Assembly: GCA_025350345.1 (NCBI GenBank)
Contig: JANXYA010000136.1
Span: 1 to 12,839, forward strand
Length of the DNA: 12,839 nucleotides
Direction of reading: 5' to 3'
Source: Gammaproteobacteria bacterium
GTDB taxonomy: Bacteria > Pseudomonadota > Gammaproteobacteria > Steroidobacterales > Steroidobacteraceae
The translations under genes were made by a program, and so were the position numbers. Under the pieces are notes generated by a model. It ran no database searches, was not told the origin of the DNA, and saw nothing but the letters and a program-made list of their open reading frames with translations. This document shows positions 1-7,202 of the stretch, one piece after another (positions within the stretch are counted from its first letter, which is position 1; the number at the start of each line of letters is the position of its first letter).

Positions 1-123
1 GTAGCTGATCACGTGCTCGGTGTTGTCCGCCATCATCGCCACGGCGTTGCCGAGGACGAAGCCACGGTAGCCGCGGTGCTGGAGCGCGGCGAAGGCGGGT
101 GGGCGCGCCGCCGGGGTGTTCAC
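1..123 (-). CDS. MFS-type transporter, N-terminal fragment (runs off the window)
   Basis: The first 41 codons of a gene continue past the window edge. The start is GTG, sharing four bases (GTGA) with the stop of the hydrolase gene upstream, so translation is probably coupled. No Shine-Dalgarno sequence is visible before it. The visible peptide has a short Pro/Ala leader, then AALQHRGYRGFVLGNAVAMM, then ADNTEHVISY. This looks like the cytoplasmic tail and first membrane helix of major facilitator superfamily exporters, which often open with a phrase like 'F.aL.hr.fr....gn..s.m.d'. That assignment is my recognition of a pattern in a very short piece. The substrate cannot be judged and a different membrane protein is possible. 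Confidence 0.6.
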   Translation of the reverse strand, partial: MNTPAARPPAFAALQHRGYRGFVLGNAVAMMADNTEHVISY

Positions 124-1028
124 GGGGCGAGCCGGGTCGCCAGGAACCCGGCGATCTGCGCCACCGTGTCCGGATCGCGGAGCGGTGCGCTGTGGCCCAG
201 GTGCCCGACGAGCAGCAGGCGCCCGTCGCGCAGCCGGCTGCTGATCTCGCTGGCATGTCCGGCCGGCACCAGTTCATCGATGCCGCCGTGCACCACCAGT
301 ATCGGCAGCTGGAGTTGCGCGACCAGCCGGTCCGCGGAAAAACTCTCGGGCTCACCGCCGTAACGGCGGTGGAACAGCGCGCGAAAGCGCGCGACGACCT
401 CAGCGTTCAGCGCCATCGACTGGGAAAAGGAATCGAATACGTAGCCGACATTGTTCATCATCCCCACCAGCACCACCGCGCGCAGTTCCGCCGGGGTGTG
501 CTCCGCGAGCCAGGCGACGGTCGTGAGCGCACCGAAGGAATGCGCCAGCACGCCGTGGAACGGACCGCAGGCCGCGGTGACCGCGTCGATCGCCTGGCGA
601 AAAGCCGGCAGATCGGCCTGGGTGCCGCTGGAGCGGCCGTGCGCCGGCGCGTCGAAGGCCACCACGCGCAGGCCGCGCTCACGCAGTGCGCGGATCACCT
701 CCGCCAGGCGCGCCGCGTGCGAGATCCAGCCATGGACCACGAGCACTGCAGGCGCGCCGGCCGGCCCCGGCCATTCATAGGCCTGCAGCCGGCCGAGCGG
801 CGTGGTGAGCCGGTGCGAGCGGGCGCTCTCGAGGAACCGGGCTTCTTCCGTCGCGATGGAGCGCGCGATCGGCGTGAGGAACAGCCGCATCGCCAGGCGC
901 GCGGCCAGCGACGGACTCAGCGCACTCACGAGGCGGAACAGCCAGCGCATGCGGCCGCGCAGCGCCGGGGACAATCCCGGGATCGTGCGCTCAGCGTTCG
1001 CGCGCGATCGCCCGGTAGCCGATGTCAT
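120..1028 (-). CDS. alpha/beta-fold hydrolase, substrate unknown
   Basis: This 302-residue protein has an alpha/beta-hydrolase core. The strand and oxyanion region is VLVVHGW (95-101). The nucleophile elbow is AHSFG (162-166) with Ser164 as the likely nucleophile; Ala replaces the first Gly of the usual GxSxG. The acid is probably Asp251 in GGIDELVP, and the base His276 or His279 in GHLGHS. Residues 28-54, before the core, form a hydrophobic and arginine-containing segment that could be an amphipathic, membrane-associating helix; no cleavable signal peptide is obvious. The ATG chosen overlaps the end of purD by 38 nt and has GGAG 12 nt upstream. An internal ATG at 950 (Met27) would avoid the overlap but has no visible ribosome site. 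The family includes esterases, lipases and thioesterases, and nothing here fixes the substrate. The gene ends in a GTGA overlap with the transporter gene. Confidence 0.85.
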   Translation of the reverse strand: MTSATGRSRANAERTIPGLSPALRGRMRWLFRLVSALSPSLAARLAMRLFLTPIARSIATEEARFLESARSHRLTTPLGRLQAYEWPGPAGAPAVLVVHGWISHAARLAEVIRALRERGLRVVAFDAPAHGRSSGTQADLPAFRQAIDAVTAACGPFHGVLAHSFGALTTVAWLAEHTPAELRAVVLVGMMNNVGYVFDSFSQSMALNAEVVARFRALFHRRYGGEPESFSADRLVAQLQLPILVVHGGIDELVPAGHASEISSRLRDGRLLLVGHLGHSAPLRDPDTVAQIAGFLATRLAP

Positions 1029-2271
1029 GGCGGAATTGCGCTCCCGGAAAATCCACGCAGCTCACCAGATCATAGGCGGCGCGCTGGGCCTGCGCGACCC
1101 CCGCTCCCAGTCCCACGGCACACAGCACGCGCCCGCCGCTGGTGAGCACCGCATCCCCGCGCCTCTCGGTGCCGGCATGAAAGATCTTGCCGGGCAGTGC
1201 GGCGGCGCGCTCGAGCCCGCTGATCCTCGCACCCGGGGTGCTGGCGCCTGGATAGCCCGCGGCCGCCAGCACGACGCCGAGTGCGGCGCGCTCGTCCCAC
1301 TCGATGCGCTGGCCCGCCAGCCGCCCCTCGAGCGCCGCCATGCACAGGGACGGCAGGTCGGAACGGAGTCGCGCCAGCACGGCCTGCGCTTCCGGATCGC
1401 CGAAGCGGCAGTTGTACTCGATCACGCGCGGCGCGCCGCTCGCATCGATCATCAGTCCGGCGTACAGGAAGCCCGTGTACGGCGTGCCGTCGCTCGCCAG
1501 TCCGCGCAGCGTGGGCCCGATGACTTCGCGCATCACGCGCTCGTGCACGGCTCCGTCCACCACCGCGGCCGGCGAATAGGCGCCCATGCCGCCGGTGTTC
1601 GCGCCCGTGTCGCCATCGCCAATGCGCTTGTGATCCTGCGAGCTCGCGAACGGCAGGGCGTGCGCGCCGTCGGCCATGACGATGTAACTGGCTTCCTCGC
1701 CGGCGAGGAATTCCTCGACCACGACCGTGTCGCCCGCGCTGCCAAATTGTCCGGCAAACATGGCCTGCACGGTGGCGAGCGCCTCGCCGGCGTCCGCGGC
1801 GATCACCACGCCCTTGCCGGCCGCGAGGCCGCTGGCCTTGATCACGATCGGCGCTCGCTGCGCGCGCAGCCAGGCGGCGTCGAAGTCCGCTCGTGTGAAG
1901 CTGCGGTACGCCGCCGTCGGGATGCCGTGGCGGCGCAGGAATTCCTTGGTGTAGGCCTTCGACCCCTCGAGCCGGGCCGCGGCGCGATCGGGGCCGAAGC
2001 AGCGCAGCCCCGCCGAGCGGAACTCATCGACGATGCCCGCGACCAGCGGTCCTTCCGGCCCGATGATGGTCAGGTCGATCTGCTCAGCGCGGGCCAGGGC
2101 GATAAGGCCCGGGATGTCGCTCGCGCCCACCGGCGCATTGCGCACCCGCGGCTCGGCGGCCGTGCCCGCGTTGCCCGGCGCCACCAGTACCTCAGTGACC
2201 GAAGCGGAGGCCGCGCACACCCAGGCGAGCGCGTGCTCGCGGCCGCCGTTGCCGACAATCAGGAGCTTCAT
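991..2271 (-). CDS. purD: phosphoribosylamine--glycine ligase (GAR synthetase)
   Basis: This cytoplasmic enzyme joins glycine to 5-phosphoribosylamine with ATP, the second step of de novo purine synthesis. The 426-residue length is normal for bacterial PurD. The N-terminal domain opens with GNGGREHAL (7-15). The ATP-grasp domain has IKASGLAAGKGV (144-155), the substrate loop QDHKRIGDGDTGANTGGMGA (212-231), and the family signature RFGDPEAQ (289-296) that binds metal and nucleotide. The ATG lies 6 nt after the purH stop, so the two are almost certainly co-transcribed and probably translationally coupled. Only a weak GAG, part of the purH stop region, precedes the start. I see nothing missing from the active site. 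Downstream, its end overlaps the longer predicted form of the hydrolase gene. Confidence 0.97.
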   Translation of the reverse strand: MKLLIVGNGGREHALAWVCAASASVTEVLVAPGNAGTAAEPRVRNAPVGASDIPGLIALARAEQIDLTIIGPEGPLVAGIVDEFRSAGLRCFGPDRAAARLEGSKAYTKEFLRRHGIPTAAYRSFTRADFDAAWLRAQRAPIVIKASGLAAGKGVVIAADAGEALATVQAMFAGQFGSAGDTVVVEEFLAGEEASYIVMADGAHALPFASSQDHKRIGDGDTGANTGGMGAYSPAAVVDGAVHERVMREVIGPTLRGLASDGTPYTGFLYAGLMIDASGAPRVIEYNCRFGDPEAQAVLARLRSDLPSLCMAALEGRLAGQRIEWDERAALGVVLAAAGYPGASTPGARISGLERAAALPGKIFHAGTERRGDAVLTSGGRVLCAVGLGAGVAQAQRAAYDLVSCVDFPGAQFRHDIGYRAIARER

Positions 2272-2277
2272 CGGCGC

Positions 2278-3834
2278 TCAGTGCCGGAAATGGCGCATGT
2301 CCGTGAACACCATCGCCATGCCGTGGGCGTCGGCCGCGGCGATCACCTCGGCGTCGCGCTTGGAACCACCGGGCTGAATCACCGCGCTGATGCCGTAGGC
2401 CGCAGCCGCGTCGATGCCGTCGCGGAAGGGGAAGTAGGCGTCCGAAGCCATGGCCGAGCCGCGGACTTCAAGTTTCTCATCGCGCGCCTTGAGCGCGGCG
2501 ATGCGGCTGGAGTACACGCGGCTCATCTGGCCGGCGCCGATGCCCAGGGTCATGCCGTGGCGGGCAAAGACGATGGCATTGGACTTGACGAACTTGGCGA
2601 CGCGCCAGGCGAACAGCAGGTCGGCCAGTTCCCGCTCATTCGGCGCCCGCGCGCTGACGACGCGCAACTGGCTCGCACTGATCGTACCCTCGTCGCGGTC
2701 CTGCACCAGCGCGCCCCCGTTGACGGTGCGGATCTCATAGGCATCGCCCGTGCTGGCGCCCAGCTCGCCGGTGGCCAGGACGCGGATATTCGGCTTCGCG
2801 GCCAGCACTTCGCGGGCCGCCCGTTCAATATCGGGGGCCGCGATCACTTCGGCGAACTGGCGGTTGATGATCGCCGTCGCGGTGCGCGCATCGAGCGGGC
2901 GGTTGCAGCCGATGATGCCGCCGTAGGCCGAGGTCGGGTCGGTCCGGTAGGCGCTCTCGTAGGCCTCGTGCAGGGTGCGGTGTATCGCCACCCCGCACGG
3001 ATTGGCGTGCTTGACGATGACGCAGGCGGGTTCGGCAAATTGCCGCACGCATTCAATGGCGGCATCGGCATCGGCAATGTTGTTGAAGGACAGCTCCCGG
3101 CCCTGCAGGATCGTTGCAGTGCCGACCGAGCCGCCGCGCATTCCGGGCAGGCGATAGAAGGCGGCGCGCTGGTGTGGGTTCTCCCCGTAGCGCAGCTCCT
3201 GGAGCTTATCGAGCACCAGCGGCAGATGGTCCGGAAAGCGCTCGATGGGCAATTGCTGCGCACGCAGCAGATAGCTGGCAACCACTGCGTCGTAGCCGGC
3301 CGTATGCGCAAAGGCCTTGGCCGCGAGCCGCCCGCGCGTGTCGATCGAGGTGGAGCCGGTCGCATCCAGCTCGGCCAGCACCGCCGGATAGTCCGCCGGA
3401 TCGACCACAACCGTGACGTCCGCGTGGTTCTTGGCGGCAGCGCGCAGCATGGCCGGGCCGCCGACATCGATGGTCTCGATCGCCTCGTCGTAACTGCACT
3501 CGGGCCGCGCAATGGTGGCCGCGAAGGGGTAGAGATTGACGACCAGCAGGTCGATGGCCTCGATCCCATGCTCGGCCATGACCGCCTCGTCGACGCCGCG
3601 GCGCCCCAGCAGGCCGCCGTGGATGCGCGGATGGAGGGTCTTGACGCGCCCGGCCATGATCTCCGGGAAACCGGTGTACTCGGACACCTCGCGCACCGCG
3701 ATGCCGGCGTTGCGCAGGGCCTGCGCCGTGCCGCCGGTGGACAGCAGCTCGACGCCCCGCGCCGCCAGGCCCAGCGCAAACTCGCCGAGGCCCTGCTTGT
3801 CCGAGACCGACAGCAGTGCGCGCGTGATAGCCAT
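2278..3834 (-). CDS. purH: bifunctional AICAR formyltransferase / IMP cyclohydrolase
   Basis: PurH catalyses the last two steps to IMP: formylation of AICAR by 10-formyl-THF, then ring closure. The protein is 518 residues, close to the usual 520-530. The N-terminal cyclohydrolase (MGS-like) domain shows SVSDKQGL (9-16), STGGTAQAL (32-40), GRVKTLHPRIHGGLLGR (62-78) with the family lysine at 65, and DVGGPAMLRAAAKNH (123-137). The transformylase domain shows LRYGENPHQ (214-222), FNNIADADAA (250-259), VKHANPCG (274-281) with the catalytic Lys275-His276 pair, FVKSNAIVFA (415-424) and RGSAMASDAYFPFRDG (458-473). The ATG was chosen because the protein then begins MAITRALLSVSDK, typical of the family; the frame stays open further upstream but only as an overlap with fis. 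It starts 23 nt after fis, without a Shine-Dalgarno sequence. Confidence 0.97.
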   Translation of the reverse strand: MAITRALLSVSDKQGLGEFALGLAARGVELLSTGGTAQALRNAGIAVREVSEYTGFPEIMAGRVKTLHPRIHGGLLGRRGVDEAVMAEHGIEAIDLLVVNLYPFAATIARPECSYDEAIETIDVGGPAMLRAAAKNHADVTVVVDPADYPAVLAELDATGSTSIDTRGRLAAKAFAHTAGYDAVVASYLLRAQQLPIERFPDHLPLVLDKLQELRYGENPHQRAAFYRLPGMRGGSVGTATILQGRELSFNNIADADAAIECVRQFAEPACVIVKHANPCGVAIHRTLHEAYESAYRTDPTSAYGGIIGCNRPLDARTATAIINRQFAEVIAAPDIERAAREVLAAKPNIRVLATGELGASTGDAYEIRTVNGGALVQDRDEGTISASQLRVVSARAPNERELADLLFAWRVAKFVKSNAIVFARHGMTLGIGAGQMSRVYSSRIAALKARDEKLEVRGSAMASDAYFPFRDGIDAAAAYGISAVIQPGGSKRDAEVIAAADAHGMAMVFTDMRHFRH

Positions 3835-3845
3835 GGAGAGGGTGG

Positions 3846-3858
3846 GGGCCCCAGGCCC
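3846..3858 (-). other. short GC hairpin between fis and purH
   Basis: A perfect 5-bp inverted repeat (GGGCC, 3-nt loop, GGCCC) starts at the last base of the fis stop codon and fills part of the 23-nt fis-purH gap. There is no T-run after it, so it is not a standard intrinsic terminator. It lies where the purH ribosome site should be. An effect on purH translation is possible, but in GC-rich DNA a short repeat like this may be chance. Confidence 0.25.
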
Positions 3859-4109
3859 TACTCGGACAATCCCATCGAGCGCAGTTTCTTGCGCAGCGTG
3901 GTGCGCGTGATGCCGAGGATCACCGCGGCCTGGCTCTGGTTGCCCTCGGCGTAGTCGAGCACGGCCTGCAGGAGCGGTTCCTCGACCTCGCGCAGCACGA
4001 AATTGTAGAGCCGCGCGGGGCGGTGGCCGTTGAGGTTCGAGAAGTAATCGTGCAGCACCCGTTCGGTGTGGCTGCGCAACGGTAGATCCTTGCCCGCGAT
4101 TCGGTTCAT
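3858..4109 (-). CDS. fis: Fis-family DNA-binding nucleoid protein
   Basis: Fis is a homodimeric nucleoid-associated protein that bends DNA and, in enteric bacteria, activates rRNA and tRNA promoters and assists site-specific recombination. This protein is 83 residues. The dimerisation helices run from about 14 to 54 (VEEPLLQAVLDY at 42-53). The C-terminal helix-turn-helix is GNQSQAAVILGITRTTLRKK (56-75), very close to the E. coli recognition region [20 protein letters not shown]. Only nine residues precede the conserved PLR (10-12), against about 25 in the 98-residue E. coli protein, so most of the N-terminal beta-hairpin arm is missing. The gene follows dusB by 8 nt, the classic gammaproteobacterial dusB-fis arrangement. 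No Shine-Dalgarno is visible, so coupling to dusB translation is likely. Confidence 0.95.
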   Translation of the reverse strand: MNRIAGKDLPLRSHTERVLHDYFSNLNGHRPARLYNFVLREVEEPLLQAVLDYAEGNQSQAAVILGITRTTLRKKLRSMGLSE

Positions 4110-4117
4110 CGGTGTAA

Positions 4118-5122
4118 TTATTGTAAATCCGCTGCTGCCGCCCCACTCGCAAAGGCACGCTCGGCCAGTGCGTACTGCGATGCGGAATCTTCCGCCGCCA
4201 GGAGCTCCGCGCGCAACGCACGGCTCTCGGCTCGCAATTCGCTGTATCGGACCAGGTGTTTCCGCGCCATCCGGACCCCGGTGTACTCGCCGTAAAACGC
4301 GTACAGGGATTCGAGATGCTGAAGGATGAACCCAGTGACTGACGCGCGCAAGAGTGGTGGCGCATTTTCCTGCAGATCAAGGAATGAATTGACATCGCGG
4401 AAGATCCATGGTGCGCCCAGCGCCGCGCGACCGATCATCACCGCATCCGCGCCCGTGGCCGCGAGCACCGCGTGCGCCTGCGCGGGAGTGGTGATGTCGC
4501 CATTGGCGATCACCGGAATGCGCACCGCCGCCTTCACCTCGCGAATCGTGTGGTACTCGGCCTCGCCCAGGAAGCGCTCGGCGCGCGTGCGGCCGTGCAC
4601 CGCGATGGCCGCGATGCCGGATCGCTCGGCCAGCTGCGCGATGCGCGTGGCGTTGCGCCGCTGCGGGTCGGGGCCGGTGCGGATTTTCACCGTGACCGGC
4701 ACCGCCACGGCCTGCACCAGCGCCTCGAAGATGCGTGCGATGAGTTCCTCGTCCCCGAGCAGCGCGGAACCGCAGAGGCGATTGCAGACTTTCTTCGCCG
4801 GGCAGCCCAGATTGAGGTCGATGATGTCCGCGCCCTCGGCCACCTGCGCCCGCGCGGCGGCGGCGAGCTGCGCCGGATCGGAACCCACGAGCTGGACCGC
4901 CAGCGCCGTGCCCGCCGTACGGCCCTGCTGCGCCCGGGCCGCGGAGCGGCGGGCCGACTTGGGGCTCTGCCACAGCGATTGGTCGGCGCTCAGCATTTCC
5001 CCGCAGGTCAGCGCCGCTCCGAACTGGCTGCACAGCTCGCGAAAGGGAGGGTCGGTGACGCCCGCCATGGGCGCCAGCAGGGCGCGCCCGGCGAGCGCGT
5101 AGGGGCCGATGGCGAGGCTCAT
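4118..5122 (-). CDS. dusB: tRNA-dihydrouridine synthase B
   Basis: DusB is an FMN enzyme that reduces uridine to dihydrouridine in the D-loop of tRNA. It has 334 residues (E. coli about 321). The TIM-barrel shows APMAGVTDPPFR (17-28), QLVGSDP (77-83), DLNLGCPAKKV (102-112) with catalytic Cys107, VKIRTG (145-150) with Lys146, AVHGRTR (174-180) with His176, and the FMN-phosphate segments IANGDI (205-210) and MIGRAALGAPWIF (229-241). The C-terminal helical domain (about 250-334) is the tRNA-recruiting part. I call DusB rather than DusA or DusC from the CPAKKV and GRAALGAPWIF forms and from the adjacent fis. Two further cysteines, 113 and 117, lie near the active-site loop; Cys113 is common in relatives as I recall them, Cys117 less so. 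The ATG overlaps the preceding stop codon (ATGA). Confidence 0.96.
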   Translation of the reverse strand: MSLAIGPYALAGRALLAPMAGVTDPPFRELCSQFGAALTCGEMLSADQSLWQSPKSARRSAARAQQGRTAGTALAVQLVGSDPAQLAAAARAQVAEGADIIDLNLGCPAKKVCNRLCGSALLGDEELIARIFEALVQAVAVPVTVKIRTGPDPQRRNATRIAQLAERSGIAAIAVHGRTRAERFLGEAEYHTIREVKAAVRIPVIANGDITTPAQAHAVLAATGADAVMIGRAALGAPWIFRDVNSFLDLQENAPPLLRASVTGFILQHLESLYAFYGEYTGVRMARKHLVRYSELRAESRALRAELLAAEDSASQYALAERAFASGAAAADLQ

Positions 5123-6318
5123 TTCCGGGCGCCGAGCGCCGGCGTATCGCCGGCGCAACGCAGGCCGCCACTGGCGGCGGGGACGCACACATCGAGCTCG
5201 AAGCTCGAGACCTGCTGCGTGGAGTCCACGACACTGACTTCGGTATCGATACGCTGCTCGCTCGCAATGAAATGCTGGCCGCGCAGGGCCGCGGGCAGGT
5301 ACTGCTCCGCCTTGAGCTCGCCGCTGCTGACGACGGTGCCATAGCGATCCAGCAGGCTGAGGCGCAGGAGCGGCAGGGCCTGGGAGCGCGCGCCCCGATT
5401 CGCCAGGCTGAGGCGCACTTTCAGCGCCCTTGGGTCGGCAACGTCGCTGGTGGCGCCGAGCTGGCGCACGTCGTAGGCGCTGAGGTCCCAGTTCGGGCGC
5501 AGGGGTTCTCCCAGCGCGGCGGACATCCGGGCCAGCGGTCCGTACCACGCACCATAGGTGGCCAGGTCGTTCCGCCAGTGATTGATCGCCTGCGCGGCCA
5601 GCGCCACCATCAACACCAGGAGCGCGCTGATGCCCAGCCACCCGGGCCGGGCGCGCGCAGGCGGGCGCCATCCTTCAACCTCGTCCTCCGCGCCCTCTTC
5701 CTCCTCTTCTTCTTCCTCCCCTTCCTCCTCCAATTCCATTTCCCCTTCAGCTGCTTCTTCCGGCGCGCTCGCCTCGATGCGCGCCAGGTCGCCGGAGTCG
5801 CGGGCCGCCTCGATCCGCCGCGACACCTCGGCGAGCTCGATATCCACCTCCTCTTCGGCCACCTGTTCCTCGGAGTGCAGAAAACTGTCGCCCTCGAGCA
5901 CGATGTTTTCGAAAGTGCCCGTGCCGCGGAATTCCTCCACTTCGAGATCAACGAAGTTTCCCGGCGGTGGTGGCGCCGCACTCATCGGTGCAGGCAACGG
6001 CGCGGGCGCAGGCAATGGCGCGGGCTCAGGCAATGGTTCAGGCGCCGGCGCGGCGAGCGGCGCGGGCGGCTGCGGAAGTGGCTGCGGCGCCGATGCTTCC
6101 GGTATGGCGGGATTGAGCGCGGGGTGATGCGGCGCTGCGGACCCCTGCTGCAACGTCGGCGTGTGCACGACGGCAGCGGGCCCGGATTCATCGGACAGGC
6201 CGAGCAGGGCGTTGAACACATTCGCGCAACGCCCGCAGCGCACGTAGCCCTGTCCGGCCCGCAGGTCGGCCGCGGCGACAGCCAGGGTCAGAGCGCACTT
6301 AGGACAGACGGTAAACAT
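5119..6318 (-). CDS. zinc-ribbon, single-pass membrane protein with DUF3426 domain, unknown function
   Basis: This 399-residue protein has distinct regions. (a) An MJ0042-type zinc ribbon at 1-36, with ligands Cys5, Cys8, Cys28 and Cys31. (b) A Pro/Ala-rich tether (about 66-120) containing a repeated six-residue PLPxPA unit. (c) A very acidic region (about 122-216), including an unbroken run of eight glutamates near 201-208. (d) One hydrophobic membrane segment, about 226-246 (GWLGISALLVLMVALAAQAI), preceded by arginines. (e) A C-terminal DUF3426 domain (about 270-382) with RPNWDLSAYDVRQLGA (274-289). The arginines before the helix suggest a cytoplasmic zinc ribbon and periplasmic DUF3426. 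The family is often found beside prmA in Gammaproteobacteria, but I know of no established function. Starting at MFTVCPKC matches the family; the gene then overlaps the end of prmA by 20 nt. A longer start 60 nt upstream adds residues unlike the family. Confidence 0.88.
   Translation of the reverse strand: MFTVCPKCALTLAVAAADLRAGQGYVRCGRCANVFNALLGLSDESGPAAVVHTPTLQQGSAAPHHPALNPAIPEASAPQPLPQPPAPLAAPAPEPLPEPAPLPAPAPLPAPMSAAPPPPGNFVDLEVEEFRGTGTFENIVLEGDSFLHSEEQVAEEEVDIELAEVSRRIEAARDSGDLARIEASAPEEAAEGEMELEEEGEEEEEEEEGAEDEVEGWRPPARARPGWLGISALLVLMVALAAQAINHWRNDLATYGAWYGPLARMSAALGEPLRPNWDLSAYDVRQLGATSDVADPRALKVRLSLANRGARSQALPLLRLSLLDRYGTVVSSGELKAEQYLPAALRGQHFIASEQRIDTEVSVVDSTQQVSSFELDVCVPAASGGLRCAGDTPALGARK
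5693..5731 (-). repeat. 39-nt uninterrupted homopurine tract (coding strand)
   Basis: Thirty-nine consecutive bases are pyrimidine on the given strand, hence purine on the coding strand. They encode the Glu-rich part of the zinc-ribbon protein. The low-complexity GAG/GAA content makes the tract a candidate for replication slippage and, in principle, triplex formation; neither is shown here. Confidence 0.8.
5990..6043 (-). repeat. three 18-bp imperfect tandem repeats (Pro/Ala/Leu coding)
   Basis: Three adjacent 18-bp units (5990-6007, 6008-6025, 6026-6043) follow the consensus GCAGGCAAYGGCGCGGGC; the third has diverged at several bases. On the coding strand they give the six-residue unit PLPxPA (about residues 95-112 of the zinc-ribbon protein), a probable extended, flexible spacer. 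The copy number is likely to vary between strains. Confidence 0.8.
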
Positions 6319-7195
6319 TGTTCTTTCTGCAACCAGCCAAGGCGACCCAGCCCTCCCGCGCCCCGCATGGTGCAACATCGAACCACGGCGCGTAAACAGC
6401 TGCGACGGCGTCCGCCTGCTCGGCGAGGATCCCGGCGAGCAGCAGCTGGCCGCCCTCGCCCAGGCGCGGCGCGAATTCCGCGAGCAGCGCGCACAGGCTG
6501 CTGGCCAGGATGTTGGCGATCAGCAGGTCGGTCCTGGGCGGCAATTCGGCTGCGTCCTGGTGTACGCGCAGCCGCTGGCCCACGCCGTTAGCGGCCGCGT
6601 TTTCCGCTGTCGCCAGCAGGGCCTGCGGATCGATGTCAAACGCGTCGACCTGCGCGGCGCCCAGCAGCGCTGCGGCGATGCCGAGTATTCCGGATCCCGA
6701 GCCGTAGTCAATGACGCGCTGGCCTGCGATCGGGTGCCCATCGAGCCACTCCAGGCACTGCGCGGTGCTCGGATGCGTGCCGGTGCCGAAGGCGAGGCCC
6801 GGATCGAGCCTGATCACGACTGCATCGGCGTCCGGCACCTGCTCGTGGTGCGGGCAGACCCACAGGCGCCCGCCGAAACGCAGCGCGTGAAAGTCGCGCA
6901 GCCATTCACGCTCCCAGGCGCGATCGGCGAGCAGCCCGGTTTCGATGCGGCCATCTTCCACAAGCAGGTTACGCGCCAGGGTTTCGCGGAGGGACTGGCC
7001 GTCGGCCGCGCCGGCGAACAGGGCCTGCAGGCGCGTGCGCGGCCACAGGCGCATCTCGCCGGGCGCGGGTTCCAGGACCGGCTCGTCGCCCGAGTCGCTG
7101 TAGCTGATCGCCAGTGCGCCCAGATCGAGGCAGGCGCGCTCCGCGCGTTGCGGATCCAGGCCGCGCAACTCGAAGCACAGGGTGAGGTAGGGCAC
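6299..7195 (-). CDS. prmA: ribosomal protein L11 methyltransferase
   Basis: PrmA is an SAM-dependent methyltransferase that trimethylates several amino groups of ribosomal protein L11 in the cytoplasm. The protein is 298 residues, against 293 in E. coli. The N-terminal substrate domain occupies about 1-60. The linker and catalytic domain shows LDPGLAFGTGTHPST (130-144), SAM motif I VIDYGSGSGILGIAA (161-175), DIDPQA (187-192), the LLIANILA loop (224-231), equivalent to the family's active-site NILA segment, and LLAGIL (252-257). I chose the GTG at 7195, giving MPYLTLCFEL, because it matches the family's N-terminus and lies 7 nt after the accC stop. The frame is open upstream, but only as overlap with accC. 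No Shine-Dalgarno precedes the GTG, so coupling to accC is likely. Confidence 0.95.
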   Translation of the reverse strand: MPYLTLCFELRGLDPQRAERACLDLGALAISYSDSGDEPVLEPAPGEMRLWPRTRLQALFAGAADGQSLRETLARNLLVEDGRIETGLLADRAWEREWLRDFHALRFGGRLWVCPHHEQVPDADAVVIRLDPGLAFGTGTHPSTAQCLEWLDGHPIAGQRVIDYGSGSGILGIAAALLGAAQVDAFDIDPQALLATAENAAANGVGQRLRVHQDAAELPPRTDLLIANILASSLCALLAEFAPRLGEGGQLLLAGILAEQADAVAAVYAPWFDVAPCGAREGWVALAGCRKNNVYRLS

Positions 7196-7202
7196 CCGCG
7201 GC

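Noticed and set aside
3835..3857. PurR operator before purH
   Set aside because: The short gap holds only a GC hairpin and no sequence like the 16-bp A/T-ended PurR palindrome.
802..3954. Plus-strand open frame of about 1050 codons
   Set aside because: It runs antisense to the hydrolase, purD and purH, has an Arg/Ala/Gly/His-rich composition with no recognisable domain, and is what GC-rich codon usage produces opposite real genes.
3835..4395. Extended purH reading frame reaching across fis into dusB
   Set aside because: The frame is open, but the PurH family begins at MAITRALLSVSDK (3834). The upstream part overlaps a convincing fis gene in another frame and resembles no protein domain.
5990..6043. 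CRISPR-like or intergenic regulatory repeat
   Set aside because: The repeats are adjacent without spacers and lie in frame in a coding region, so they are a protein-level spacer repeat.
6319..6378. Longer start for the zinc-ribbon protein
   Set aside because: The additional 20 residues overlap prmA and do not match the family, whose first residues are the M-x-x-x-C-P-x-C zinc knuckle.
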